Shown here: positions 20,072-29,399 of the stretch, in pieces
Numbering within the stretch: the first letter of the stretch is position 1
Layout: the number at the start of each line of letters is the position of its first letter
Notes under the pieces: model-generated
What the model was told of the DNA's origin: nothing
The model's input: only the letters and a program-made list of their open reading frames with translations
Database searches by the model: none
Position numbers and translations under genes: made by a program
Assembly (NCBI GenBank): GCA_902573585.1
Contig: CACGKH010000003.1
Span: 1-64,000, forward strand
Origin: an uncultured Pelagibacteraceae bacterium
GTDB taxonomy: Bacteria > Pseudomonadota > Alphaproteobacteria > Pelagibacterales > Pelagibacteraceae
Length of the DNA: 64,000 nt
Reading direction: 5' to 3'

Positions 20072-20920
20072 ATGAAATTATTAAGATTAGGTGAAACTGG
20101 ATCTGAAAAGCCTGCATTAATTGATAATGAAAATAAATATAGAGATCTATCTTCAATTATTGTGGATCTAAATCCTCACAGTTTAAATTTTGAAACTTTA
20201 GAAAAAATTAAAAGTATAGATGTTTCTAAACTTCCTGAACTAGATTCAAATCTTAGAATTGGTGCGTGTGTGTCTAATCCGTCAAAATTTATTGGCATTG
20301 GGTTGAACTTTAAAGATCATGCTGAAGAACAAAACTTACCTATACCAAAAGAACCGATTATATTCTCAAAATTTACCAGCTGTATTACTGGACCTAACGA
20401 TCCAATAATTATTCCAAAAGTATCAAGTCATACTGACTGGGAGGTAGAACTAGGTTTTGTAATTGGTAAAAAAGCTATCAATGTAAGTTTGGATAAAGCT
20501 TTAGATCATGTCTTGGGTTTTTTTCTCGTAAACGATGTGAGTGAAAGAAATTATCAGAAAAATAAAGGATTAACTTGGGATAAAGGTAAAGGATTTGATA
20601 CATTTGGTCCAATAGGACCTTTCATTGTTACAAAAGATGAGCTGCCTGATTTTCAAAAATTAAATATGTTTTTAGATGTTAATGGAAAAAGAATGCAAAC
20701 TGGTAACACAGAACAAATGATTTTTGATATTAAAACTTTAGTATCATATATGAGTTCATGTATGAGTTTGCATCCTGGTGATATTTGTTGCACAGGAACG
20801 CCCCCTGGTGTTGGAGAAAATATGAAACCTCCTTATTTTCTAAAAGGTGGTGAGGAAGTTGTTTTGGGTATTGATAAATTGGGTCAACAAAAACATAAAG
20901 TTGTTCCCTATAAAGATTAA
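20072..20920 (+). CDS. Fumarylacetoacetate hydrolase family protein
   Basis: NFKDHAEE, DWEVELGFVIGK, GDICCTGTPPGVG. Confidence 0.93.
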   Translation: MKLLRLGETGSEKPALIDNENKYRDLSSIIVDLNPHSLNFETLEKIKSIDVSKLPELDSNLRIGACVSNPSKFIGIGLNFKDHAEEQNLPIPKEPIIFSKFTSCITGPNDPIIIPKVSSHTDWEVELGFVIGKKAINVSLDKALDHVLGFFLVNDVSERNYQKNKGLTWDKGKGFDTFGPIGPFIVTKDELPDFQKLNMFLDVNGKRMQTGNTEQMIFDIKTLVSYMSSCMSLHPGDICCTGTPPGVGENMKPPYFLKGGEEVVLGIDKLGQQKHKVVPYKD

Positions 20921-20932
20921 TTTAAAATTTTA

Positions 20933-21640
20933 ATGATTGAATTAATTATTGCTTTAGGAGCGGGTTTAATAAGTTTTTTATCACCGTGTGTTTTGCCACT
21001 TATACCTGGTTATATTTCCTATATTTCAGGCAGTTCATTAAATGAGCTGATTGAAAAAAAGAATGTAAATTTATTTCCAATCATTTTATTCACTATTGGG
21101 TTTTCTATAGTCTTTATAATTTTTGGAGCAGCGTCAACTTTTTTAGGTCAAGTTTTGCTTCAAAATTCTTACGAACTAAGAATAGCAGCTGGAATAATAA
21201 TAGTTATTCTTTCATTGCATATTATTGGAATAATTAATCTAAAATTTTTAAATTATGAAAAAAGAATTCAAACAAAAACTAATACTAATTTTTATAGCCC
21301 TATTTTAATTGGTATGGCCTTTGCCTTTGGTTGGACTCCATGTATAGGCCCAATACTTGGATCTATCTTAGTTCTTGCAGCTACTGAAGACAGTATAAAT
21401 AAAGGGATTTTGCTTTTGATTTCTTATTCTTTGGGATTAGCTTTGCCATTTATCCTATCTGGTTATCTAATACAAAAATTTTTAATTTTTTCAAAAAATT
21501 TTAAAAAAAATATTAGTTTAGTATCCAAAATAGGTGGAATAATCCTGTTAATTACTGGTGTTTTAATATTAACTAACCAATTACAAGCTTTAGGATATTA
21601 TTTATTAAATATTTTCCCATTCTTGCAAAATTTTGGTTAA
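20933..21640 (+). CDS. ccdA: CcdA-like cytochrome c biogenesis/thiol-disulfide membrane protein
   Basis: FLSPCVLPLIPGYISYISG and FGWTPCIGPILGSIL. Confidence 0.93.
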   Translation: MIELIIALGAGLISFLSPCVLPLIPGYISYISGSSLNELIEKKNVNLFPIILFTIGFSIVFIIFGAASTFLGQVLLQNSYELRIAAGIIIVILSLHIIGIINLKFLNYEKRIQTKTNTNFYSPILIGMAFAFGWTPCIGPILGSILVLAATEDSINKGILLLISYSLGLALPFILSGYLIQKFLIFSKNFKKNISLVSKIGGIILLITGVLILTNQLQALGYYLLNIFPFLQNFG

Positions 21641-21647
21641 ACAAACT

Positions 21648-22229
21648 ATGAAAATTTATCAAATAGATTCTAGTGCAAGAAAAGAAGGCTCAACTTCAAG
21701 AGCTTTAGCCAAAAAGCTTTTAGATAAAATTAAAAAGCCAGAAGATGAAATTGTATATAGAGATTTAGATGATGAAATGGTTTTTGTTTCTGGACTAACA
21801 GAGTCTGGAATGAAAATAGATAAAAAAGATCAAACAGAACATCACAAAAAAATGTTTGAGTTATCTGACACATTAGTAAAAGAGCTTAAGGAAAGTGATA
21901 TAATTATTATTTCTGCACCAATTTATAATTATGGCCCACCAGCAACTTTAAAAGCTTGGTCAGACCTAGCTGCAAGAGTAGGTGAAACTTTTAGATTTAA
22001 ACCTAATGGTAGAAGAGAAGGTTTATTAAAAAATAAAAGAGCATATTTAGTAATTACATCAGGGGGAACAAAACTTAATAGTGATGAAGATTTTCTTACC
22101 CCATGGTTAAAATTTATTTTAAATTTTTTTGGAATTGAAAAAATTGACATTATTTGTGCTGATCAGATGGCATTAGATTATAAAAAATCAATTCAAGATG
22201 CCGAAAAACAAATAGAAAATATTTGTTAA
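21648..22229 (+). CDS. FMN-dependent NADH-azoreductase/NAD(P)H dehydrogenase family flavoprotein
   Basis: MKIYQIDSSARKEGSTSR, APIYNYGPPATLKAWSD; track start at 21633 is a TTG overlapping ccdA, so 21648 preferred. Confidence 0.88.
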   Translation: MKIYQIDSSARKEGSTSRALAKKLLDKIKKPEDEIVYRDLDDEMVFVSGLTESGMKIDKKDQTEHHKKMFELSDTLVKELKESDIIIISAPIYNYGPPATLKAWSDLAARVGETFRFKPNGRREGLLKNKRAYLVITSGGTKLNSDEDFLTPWLKFILNFFGIEKIDIICADQMALDYKKSIQDAEKQIENIC

Positions 22230-23326
22230 AGATTATATTTTCTCTTTAAATGTTTTAATTTACCCTCGGTACTATCGTAATCTATGTAACAACCTTGCAA
22301 AAAACGGTTTCCTTCATTAGCATCGTAAGTAGTCCTGCCATGAAGAAGCCTGTGATTATCCATCATCAACAAATCACCAGGTGATAGCTTAAACTCTATT
22401 CTAAATTTATCAGAATTATATAATTCAGATATTTTTTTTCTAGCTGAATAAAATAATTCTAATTTTTCTTTATCCATTAGAGGCACAAAATCCAATCTAG
22501 GACTAAACCTTACTTGTTTAAATTTTCCATCATCGTCTAATCGAATCATTTCAGCCCAATCTTCTAAAACTACACTTTGATCAATAAACTGAAATCTAAC
22601 TTTGACTTCAGTTAAAATTTTATAATAATCTAGAAAATCTTTTTTTAGTTTTTGTGTAACAGTATAACCGTCAACCAAAGTTGAAAAACCACCACTGACT
22701 TCATTTTCAATACAATGCAACATTTGAATACAAGGCACGGGATTTCTATAAGGATTATCTGTGTGAGGAGCAAGTGGCAATGAAGTATAGGCTAAATCAT
22801 TAGGATTTGGTTTTGATTTAACATTAAAAAACTCTCCAAAATTAGTTCTTCTAATGCTTCCGATAGAATTTGCAAAGTTTACTATAAAGTTATTTTTTGT
22901 GGGAACTTTTTTAAATATGACAAAACCATATTGATAGAAATTAACCAAAGCTTTGTACATTTGTTTTTCTTCACAAAAATTATCTTTAAATTCGAAATTT
23001 ATAAAGTTTTTTAGTGTAGAGTTCCATTCAACTTTATTTATATGCTCAACTTCATTAATATTAGAAAATTCTTTTAAAATATTTTGAATTGCTAACTTAG
23101 TATAAGCTCCATCTTTAAATGTAACTTCCAAGAAATCTTTTGATAAATTTAAATTATCAATTTCTATATTCTCTTTTAACTCAGTAGGATCAAATAGTCT
23201 CTGCTGTGTTCCTTTATCAACAAAATTATCTCCATTAACCCTTTCTCTTAGCCAAAAAGGATGAATTTCTTTTTTAGATCCTTTATTCTCAAAGAATACT
23301 TTTTTGTTTTTTAGTTCAATTTTCAT
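22226..23326 (-). CDS. Gamma-butyrobetaine dioxygenase-like Fe(II)/2OG oxygenase (DUF971 + TauD fold)
   Basis: N-terminal HPFWLRERV; LAPHTDNPYRNPVPCIQMLHC and LLHGRTTYD iron/2OG ligands. Confidence 0.88.
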   Translation of the reverse strand: MKIELKNKKVFFENKGSKKEIHPFWLRERVNGDNFVDKGTQQRLFDPTELKENIEIDNLNLSKDFLEVTFKDGAYTKLAIQNILKEFSNINEVEHINKVEWNSTLKNFINFEFKDNFCEEKQMYKALVNFYQYGFVIFKKVPTKNNFIVNFANSIGSIRRTNFGEFFNVKSKPNPNDLAYTSLPLAPHTDNPYRNPVPCIQMLHCIENEVSGGFSTLVDGYTVTQKLKKDFLDYYKILTEVKVRFQFIDQSVVLEDWAEMIRLDDDGKFKQVRFSPRLDFVPLMDKEKLELFYSARKKISELYNSDKFRIEFKLSPGDLLMMDNHRLLHGRTTYDANEGNRFLQGCYIDYDSTEGKLKHLKRKYNL

Positions 23327-23392
23327 ACAATTTTCAAATCATTATTTAAAATTATGCTTTAATCAATAAGAATTAAATAGTATTAGTCCACT

Positions 23393-24199
23393 GTGATAAA
23401 ATTAAAATCTTCAGATTATAAAATTTATTCAAAATTTATTGAAAATTTGGCTAAAAAACTAACTAAATTATATTATTCAAAATTGAACAAACCCTTCACG
23501 GTATCCAATAAACTTAGTGGAAAAGGGTATGACCCCGTAACTAGTGCTGATAAAGCATTTGAAAAATTTATTAGAGCAGAAATACAAAAAAAATTTCCCA
23601 ACCATCAAGTGATAGGTGAGGAATTTGGTAGTAAAAAATCTAATAGTGATTTTTCTTGGGTGATTGATCCGATTGATGGGACGAGATCATTTGTTATAGG
23701 TAATCCTACATGGAGCAATTTGATTTCATTAAATTTTAAGGGAACTCCTATTTTAGGTCTTGCAAACTTTCCAATATTAAAAAAGTATTATTTTAACAGC
23801 TCAAATAAATCCTCATATGTTTTTGAAAATGGTAAAAAAAAAATAATAAAAGTAAACACTAAAGCAACTTTTTCTAACATGAAAATGTCAGCAGCATTTC
23901 ATGGTGGATTATCATTAAAACAGCAAAAAAAAATACCTCAAATATTAAAAAAAATGCAATTTCCTTGTGCAGATGCTTTAAGTTATTCTCATTTTGCTGA
24001 GGGAAAAGTTGATGTAGTTTTGCAATGTTCAAATAAAATTTGGGATATACATCCTTTAATCCCAATAATTAAAGCTGCTGGTGGAATTGTAACTACATGG
24101 AAAAATCAAGATGCAATTAAGGGTGGAAACATTATTTGCTCATCAAATAAAACCATTCACAAAAAATTATTAAAAATTCTAAAACCAGTCGCTAAGTAG
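23393..24199 (+). CDS. Inositol monophosphatase-family protein (HisN-like histidinol phosphatase)
   Basis: GEEFG, WVIDPIDGTRSFV, KIWDIHPLIPIIKAAGG; GTG start. Confidence 0.88.
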   Translation: MIKLKSSDYKIYSKFIENLAKKLTKLYYSKLNKPFTVSNKLSGKGYDPVTSADKAFEKFIRAEIQKKFPNHQVIGEEFGSKKSNSDFSWVIDPIDGTRSFVIGNPTWSNLISLNFKGTPILGLANFPILKKYYFNSSNKSSYVFENGKKKIIKVNTKATFSNMKMSAAFHGGLSLKQQKKIPQILKKMQFPCADALSYSHFAEGKVDVVLQCSNKIWDIHPLIPIIKAAGGIVTTWKNQDAIKGGNIICSSNKTIHKKLLKILKPVAK

Positions 24200-24527
24200 T
24201 TTTACCAAGGGTATTTAATAAAATCACTCCAATAATAATTAAAGCAATTCCAATTATTCCATATAAATTTGGTGTTTGATTATACTTAAAAACACCAAAT
24301 AATGTAACAGCAGTGATTGTTAAACCTCCATATGTTGCATAAGTAAATCCAACAGGAATTACACTCATAGCTTTTGCCATAAAAAATATAGCCATTATAA
24401 TTGTAGTAATACAAAAAATCGTTGGAGTAATATTTGTAAAACCATTAGTAGATTTTAAAAATCCGTTAGAAGCAATTCCTAAAACAATAGTTAGCACTAA
24501 ATAAATATATCCAGATAAATTTGTCAT
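24192..24527 (-). CDS. Small multidrug resistance (SMR) family protein
   Basis: 111 aa, 4 TM; paralog of adjacent gene. Confidence 0.87.
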   Translation of the reverse strand: MTNLSGYIYLVLTIVLGIASNGFLKSTNGFTNITPTIFCITTIIMAIFFMAKAMSVIPVGFTYATYGGLTITAVTLFGVFKYNQTPNLYGIIGIALIIIGVILLNTLGKTT

Positions 24528-24530
24528 AAG

Positions 24531-24866
24531 CTATCCTGTTTTACCAAGTAAATTTACTATTAAAACTCCTGAAATTATTAAAATGAGACCAATAATTGTA
24601 TAAAAGTCAGGCATTTGATTAAATTTATATATTCCAAATACTGTTGTAGCAATAATACAAAGACCAGCAAAAGAAGCGTAAGTAATGCCTACAGGGATAG
24701 TTTTCATAACAATTGACAAAGTAAACATACAACCAACTATTGTTAAGGCTGTAAATAAACTTGGAATAAATAAAGTGAAACCGTTAGCACTTTTTGCAAA
24801 ACCATTTGCAGCAGTACCTAAAACTACAGCCAATATTAGAATAATGTAGGCAATTATATTACTCAC
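24531..24866 (-). CDS. Small multidrug resistance (SMR) family protein
   Basis: 111 aa, 4 TM; IPVGITYASFAGLCI. Confidence 0.87.
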   Translation of the reverse strand: MSNIIAYIILILAVVLGTAANGFAKSANGFTLFIPSLFTALTIVGCMFTLSIVMKTIPVGITYASFAGLCIIATTVFGIYKFNQMPDFYTIIGLILIISGVLIVNLLGKTG

Positions 24867-24881
24867 ATTTGAAGAATATTC

Positions 24882-25103
24882 TTATTTTGTTATTTTATCT
24901 ACAAACTTTTTTGCAATAGGACCAACCAATAAAGCAGCTGTTATTGCAATTGGAAGCCCAACTACCCAAGCTTTTAAGAATCTATTTAAGTAACCATTAT
25001 CCATTCCAGTGTTTACATAAGTAATAATTAAGGTCATGAGCAAACTCATACCGAATCCCATGACTAAAATAAATAAAAGGTTGGAAAATCTTTTTGGAAA
25101 CAT
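24882..25103 (-). CDS. DUF2798-like small membrane protein
   Basis: Two TM helices; FLKAWVVGLPIAITAALLVGP. Confidence 0.75.
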   Translation of the reverse strand: MFPKRFSNLLFILVMGFGMSLLMTLIITYVNTGMDNGYLNRFLKAWVVGLPIAITAALLVGPIAKKFVDKITK

Positions 25104-25107
25104 TTTA

Positions 25108-25659
25108 TTATATACTTTCTTTTTTAATTTGTTTTTTAAGTTTTTCTATCATTATCAATGGTGATTTCATGTTAGGGTGAATTTTATGGGCCTCAACATA
25201 GCTATCAATGGCTTTTTGGTAATTGTTTAATGCAGTTTGTACTAACCCTTGACCAGATAATGCACCAAAATGTCTTTTTTCTAACTCAAGAACTTTATCA
25301 ATATCAGCTTGAGATAACTCATATTTTCCCATTAAATATAAAACTGTAGCTCTTTTGTTCCATGCCTCAGCCCAATTAGAATCTAATTCTATTGTTTTAG
25401 TAAATGTATCATAGGCTGTCTCAAGTTTATTTTGAGACATGTAAAAAGATCCATCTGCTAGAAGAGCTGTTAAACTATTCTCTGAGGGATGAGTAGTCCA
25501 TAACTCCCATATTTTAGATTCAATTTTTTTGGAATCTTCATAATTTGTGGCTATTTTTAATTGATCAAACAAATCATTAATCTGTTTTTGCTGATTATTA
25601 TCAGCATAAGATAAACAAGAACAAACCAAAAAAATGAGAGTTATGAATATTTGTTTCAC
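25108..25659 (-). CDS. Secreted tetratricopeptide-repeat protein
   Basis: Signal peptide and TPR repeats (WAEAWNKRATVLYLMGKYELSQADIDKVLELEKRHFGALSGQGL). Confidence 0.85.
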   Translation of the reverse strand: MKQIFITLIFLVCSCLSYADNNQQKQINDLFDQLKIATNYEDSKKIESKIWELWTTHPSENSLTALLADGSFYMSQNKLETAYDTFTKTIELDSNWAEAWNKRATVLYLMGKYELSQADIDKVLELEKRHFGALSGQGLVQTALNNYQKAIDSYVEAHKIHPNMKSPLIMIEKLKKQIKKESI

Positions 25660-25980
25660 TTATTTAGCTAATTTTGTAGCTCCAGTCTCTTGGTATGTAA
25701 CTTTACCATCCTTAAACTTATAATAAGACATCACAGCTTCTTTATTTCCATCATTAAAAGTTACCATTGCGTGCTCAAAACCGACTTCATTATTTTCAAA
25801 AAGCACTCTTACATTGCTTTTCTTAACATCTTTCATACCAATCCAACCCACAACATCTTTTTTTGTTAAAGTTTTTCCAGATGCATGCATCAAAAATTGA
25901 TAATCATCATGAATTAATTGCTCTGCACCAGTAGTATTTCCTTCGTTTATTATTTTAGTCATCTTTTCTATAATCGACAT
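25660..25980 (-). CDS. SnoaL/NTF2-like protein
   Basis: NEGNTTGAEQLIHDDYQFLMHASGKTLTKKD. Confidence 0.6.
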   Translation of the reverse strand: MSIIEKMTKIINEGNTTGAEQLIHDDYQFLMHASGKTLTKKDVVGWIGMKDVKKSNVRVLFENNEVGFEHAMVTFNDGNKEAVMSYYKFKDGKVTYQETGATKLAK

Positions 25981-25991
25981 ACTTTCTCCTA

Positions 25992-26408
25992 TTAAATATA
26001 AATTCTATCAGCAAGACCGTAACACAATACAGCGCTCAAGATAGTCAAAACCAATGGAGCATAGATTGCTTCATCTGAGGTTTTATCTGTATGTCCAAGT
26101 TTATTAATTTTTGTACTGTAAAAACCGACAATAAACGCTGATAAGTTTTGTAAAAATATTAAGTTAAAAAATGCCCAAGTTGCCTCTAAACCGTTTGGTC
26201 TGATAAACCCCACATAAATTGCCATTACAGTTGATCCAATAAATATAGATCCAAAAAATCTTACAATCCCAGCACCTGTATCATGCATTCCATATTGATT
26301 TAAAAAAGATTGCGTTTGAAAAACACATCTAATTCCATAGTAAGCAAAGCCTATAAAGTGAATTAAAAATACGGCTAAATAAATTATACCATTAAATTTT
26401 TCTAACAT
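25992..26408 (-). CDS. Hypothetical membrane protein
   Basis: 138 aa, 4 predicted TM. Confidence 0.75.
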   Translation of the reverse strand: MLEKFNGIIYLAVFLIHFIGFAYYGIRCVFQTQSFLNQYGMHDTGAGIVRFFGSIFIGSTVMAIYVGFIRPNGLEATWAFFNLIFLQNLSAFIVGFYSTKINKLGHTDKTSDEAIYAPLVLTILSAVLCYGLADRIYI

Positions 26409-26455
26409 AATTTAAACTCCCTAACTATATAGTTTTTCATATTTCTCCTTGTTTG

Positions 26456-26830
26456 TTAATATATTCCTGACTCTGCTATTTTCTTAATTTCATCTTTAGA
26501 TCCAGAAATTAATTTAAAAATAAATTTGTCACATTCTTGCGTTGTTTCTTCCTCATATGGTTTACCGTAACGAATATCGACAACTTTTAATAATTCTTCG
26601 TTAAGCTTTTCTTCCTTAACACCTTCCTTTAACAAATAAGAATTTAAAAACTTTTTAGCTGCAAAAGAGTGAACAATCTTTTCTAAATCAAGTTCTCCCT
26701 GGGGGATCATACTATTAGCATAGTAAATCCCAGTGCATTCTATTATTTTAGATTTATCGTTATCATTCATACCCGCAAAGGTAATGCTAGTAATGACTGT
26801 AAAGAATAGAACTGATAAAATTTTTTTCAT
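26456..26830 (-). CDS. Small secreted protein, paralog A
   Basis: Signal peptide, AGMNDNDKSKIIECTGIYYAN. Confidence 0.75.
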   Translation of the reverse strand: MKKILSVLFFTVITSITFAGMNDNDKSKIIECTGIYYANSMIPQGELDLEKIVHSFAAKKFLNSYLLKEGVKEEKLNEELLKVVDIRYGKPYEEETTQECDKFIFKLISGSKDEIKKIAESGIY

Positions 26831-26832
26831 TA

Positions 26833-27222
26833 TTAGTATAATGTTTGGATTACTTTTTTGACTCTCTCAGCTCCGTTAGGAACTAAAGCTTCTACAAATG
26901 AATGACATTTATCAGTTTTAGCTTTGTCATATTTTGAACCATAATGTTTATCTACTGCTTTATTAACTCCTTCATCCCAATCTTTTTCAGGAATACCTAT
27001 TTCAAGAGCATAAGTTTTTAGAACTTTTACAGTTGATATAGATTTTTCTTTCATGGCGTATTCAAACGTTTCACCAGATGGAAGAAAGTAGTTAGCCATA
27101 TAAATACCAACACAATCCAAAGCTTTAGACTTGTCGTTACCATTCATACCAGCCAATGATGAAGTAGATATTAGAACTGCCACACAGTAAGTAGTAAATA
27201 CTTTTAAAATATTTTTTAGCAT
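26833..27222 (-). CDS. Small secreted protein, paralog B
   Basis: Signal peptide, AGMNGNDKSKALDCVGIYMAN. Confidence 0.75.
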   Translation of the reverse strand: MLKNILKVFTTYCVAVLISTSSLAGMNGNDKSKALDCVGIYMANYFLPSGETFEYAMKEKSISTVKVLKTYALEIGIPEKDWDEGVNKAVDKHYGSKYDKAKTDKCHSFVEALVPNGAERVKKVIQTLY

Positions 27223-27241
27223 ATGACCTCCGTACCCGTTT

Positions 27242-27267
27242 AATAAAGATTTCTGCTAATCTTTATT
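27242..27267 (-). other. Stem-loop in the 5' region of secreted paralog B (AATAAAGATT/AATCTTTATT)
   Basis: Perfect 10-bp inverted repeat, 6-nt loop. Confidence 0.65.
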
Positions 27268-27292
27268 TATTTTAAATTTAAATAAATATATG

Positions 27293-27316
27293 AAAAAAAA
27301 GTAACAGTTTTGTTAC
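27293..27316 (-). terminator. Rho-independent terminator of cysK
   Basis: Minus strand GTAACA AAAC TGTTAC followed by TTTTTTTT. Confidence 0.85.
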
Positions 27317-27333
27317 ATAGCAGCTATGCGATA

Positions 27334-28335
27334 TTATAACCAACTTGGTATAGGTAGTTTTTTCTCTTGTAAAAATGATTTGTTAAACATCTTAGAGTTG
27401 TATTTATCTGACTTGTCACAAAGAATAGTAACGATAGTTTTTCCTGGTCCCAACTCTTTTCCAAGTCTAATTGCTCCTGCAATATTTATCCCACAACTTG
27501 TACCTAAGCTTAACCCCTCATTTTGAATTAGATCATAAAGAATAGGTAGAGCTTCATGATCATCAATTGAGAAAGCACCATCAATTTTGGCATTTTCAAA
27601 ATTTTTAGTTATTCTGCTAGAGCCGATCCCCTCAGTAATCGAATTTCCCTCAGATTTTAATTCACCATTTTTTATATAATTATAAAGAGCAGAACCTTTT
27701 GGATCAGATAAATAAATTTTTACATCTTTATTTTTTTCCTTAAGAGCATTACTGACTCCCGAAATAGTTCCTCCAGTTCCAGACGAACAAACAAAACCAT
27801 CAACCTTACCTTCGGTTTGGTCCCAAATTTCTTTTCCAGTTCCCTCATAATGACCTTTAGCATTTGCAGTGTTATCAAATTGATTAGCCCAGACAACTCC
27901 ATTGTTGTTAGTGGGCCTTAGCTCATCTGCTAGTCTTGCTGCAACTTTTACAAAATTGTTTTCATCTTTATAAGGTTTTGATGGAACTAGTTTTAATTCA
28001 GCTCCTAAATTTCGTAAAGTATCTTTCTTTTCCTGAGTTTGATTATCGTTCATTACTATGATTGTTTTATAACCAAGCGAGTTTCCTAAAAGTCCTAATC
28101 CAATACCAGTGTTACCAGCAGTACCTTCAACAACAATACCACCTTTAGAAATCAATTTTTTATCTTGAGCATCTTTAATTAAAGCTAACGCAGCTCGATC
28201 TTTTACAGAACCACCTGGATTTAAAAATTCAGCCTTACCATAAATATTACATCCAGTGAGTTCAGAAGCTGCCTTAAGTTTTATTAGAGGAGTGTTGCCA
28301 ATTGACTCGATAAAATTATTTTTTGTATTCTTCAT
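27334..28335 (-). CDS. cysK: Cysteine synthase A (PLP-dependent)
   Basis: LNPGGSVKDRAAL, EGTAGNTGIGLG, SSGTGGTISG. Confidence 0.93.
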   Translation of the reverse strand: MKNTKNNFIESIGNTPLIKLKAASELTGCNIYGKAEFLNPGGSVKDRAALALIKDAQDKKLISKGGIVVEGTAGNTGIGLGLLGNSLGYKTIIVMNDNQTQEKKDTLRNLGAELKLVPSKPYKDENNFVKVAARLADELRPTNNNGVVWANQFDNTANAKGHYEGTGKEIWDQTEGKVDGFVCSSGTGGTISGVSNALKEKNKDVKIYLSDPKGSALYNYIKNGELKSEGNSITEGIGSSRITKNFENAKIDGAFSIDDHEALPILYDLIQNEGLSLGTSCGINIAGAIRLGKELGPGKTIVTILCDKSDKYNSKMFNKSFLQEKKLPIPSWL

Positions 28336-28904
28336 TATTCTTTTTCTTCATCGATAACGGCGTAAGGTTTAAATCCTTTTGAAGCATCACCAACTTTTTT
28401 AGCTGGTATACCTGCCATAACAGATTTTTCAGACACATTCTTTGTTACAACTGAATTAGATCCGATTAAAGAATTTTTTGCTATTGTAATAGGCCCTAAT
28501 ATTTGTGCGCCAGAACCAACAACAACATTATCTTCTAAAGTTGGATGTCTTTTCATATTTCTTTGATCATTTGAATTAATACTAGGAGCAATTCCTCCCA
28601 ATGTAACATTGTGATAGATAGTAACATTATCACCAATCTCAGATGTTTCACCAATCACAACACCCATACCATGATCAATAAATAAATTTTTTCCAATTTT
28701 TGCTTTTGGATGAATTTCTATTCCAGTCAAAAATCTTGAAAATTGAGAAATGATTCTTGCAACCAAATCAAATTTTGCAATTGCAAAAAAATTAGCAATT
28801 CTATGAAAAAAAATAGCCTTAACACCTGGGTAAGTTAATATCAAACTTAGCTTTGATTTTGCCGCAGGATCTCTATCAATTATAGATTGCAAGTAATCAT
28901 TCAT
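28335..28904 (-). CDS. cysE: Serine O-acetyltransferase
   Basis: Hexapeptide repeat LFIDHGMGVVIGETSEIGDNVTIYHNVTLGG; ATG at 28904 preferred because the longer ORF (to 28985) overlaps the divergent gene start. Confidence 0.93.
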   Translation of the reverse strand: MNDYLQSIIDRDPAAKSKLSLILTYPGVKAIFFHRIANFFAIAKFDLVARIISQFSRFLTGIEIHPKAKIGKNLFIDHGMGVVIGETSEIGDNVTIYHNVTLGGIAPSINSNDQRNMKRHPTLEDNVVVGSGAQILGPITIAKNSLIGSNSVVTKNVSEKSVMAGIPAKKVGDASKGFKPYAVIDEEKE

Positions 28905-28977
28905 AAAATTTGTTAGCTTGATATAAAAATATGTGTAGGATATATAGTGATTATATTCAGATTTTAAAGGAGAGATT

Positions 28978-29388
28978 ATGTACAAAAATACTAACTGTTT
29001 TCACTTAGCAATCCCTTGTGGTGATTTAGAAATAGCAAAAAAATTTTATAGCGAAACTTTGGGTTGTCGACTTGATAACTCTGCGCAAGAATGGGCTGAT
29101 GTTGATTTTTGGGGCAATGAACTAACTCTTCATGCTAGTGATCATAAATTAGATAGTGAAAGACATGATGTTGATATGGGAAATGTTTCTGTTCCACATT
29201 TTGGAGTACACCTCTCAAGAAAAGATTTTGATACTTTAAAAAATAGATTGAAAGAAAAAGGTGCTAAATATTACGATGAGCCTTATCTAAGATTTAAAGG
29301 AACAAAATATGAGCAGGAGACATTTTTTGTAAAAGATCCTAACGAAAATATTTTAGAGATTAAAACTTTAACTGCTAACTCAGAATAA
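28978..29388 (+). CDS. VOC/glyoxalase family protein
   Basis: HLAIPCGDLEIAKKFYSETLGC, HFGVHLSRKDF. Confidence 0.9.
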   Translation: MYKNTNCFHLAIPCGDLEIAKKFYSETLGCRLDNSAQEWADVDFWGNELTLHASDHKLDSERHDVDMGNVSVPHFGVHLSRKDFDTLKNRLKEKGAKYYDEPYLRFKGTKYEQETFFVKDPNENILEIKTLTANSE

Positions 29389-29399
29389 TCTAATTTTAG

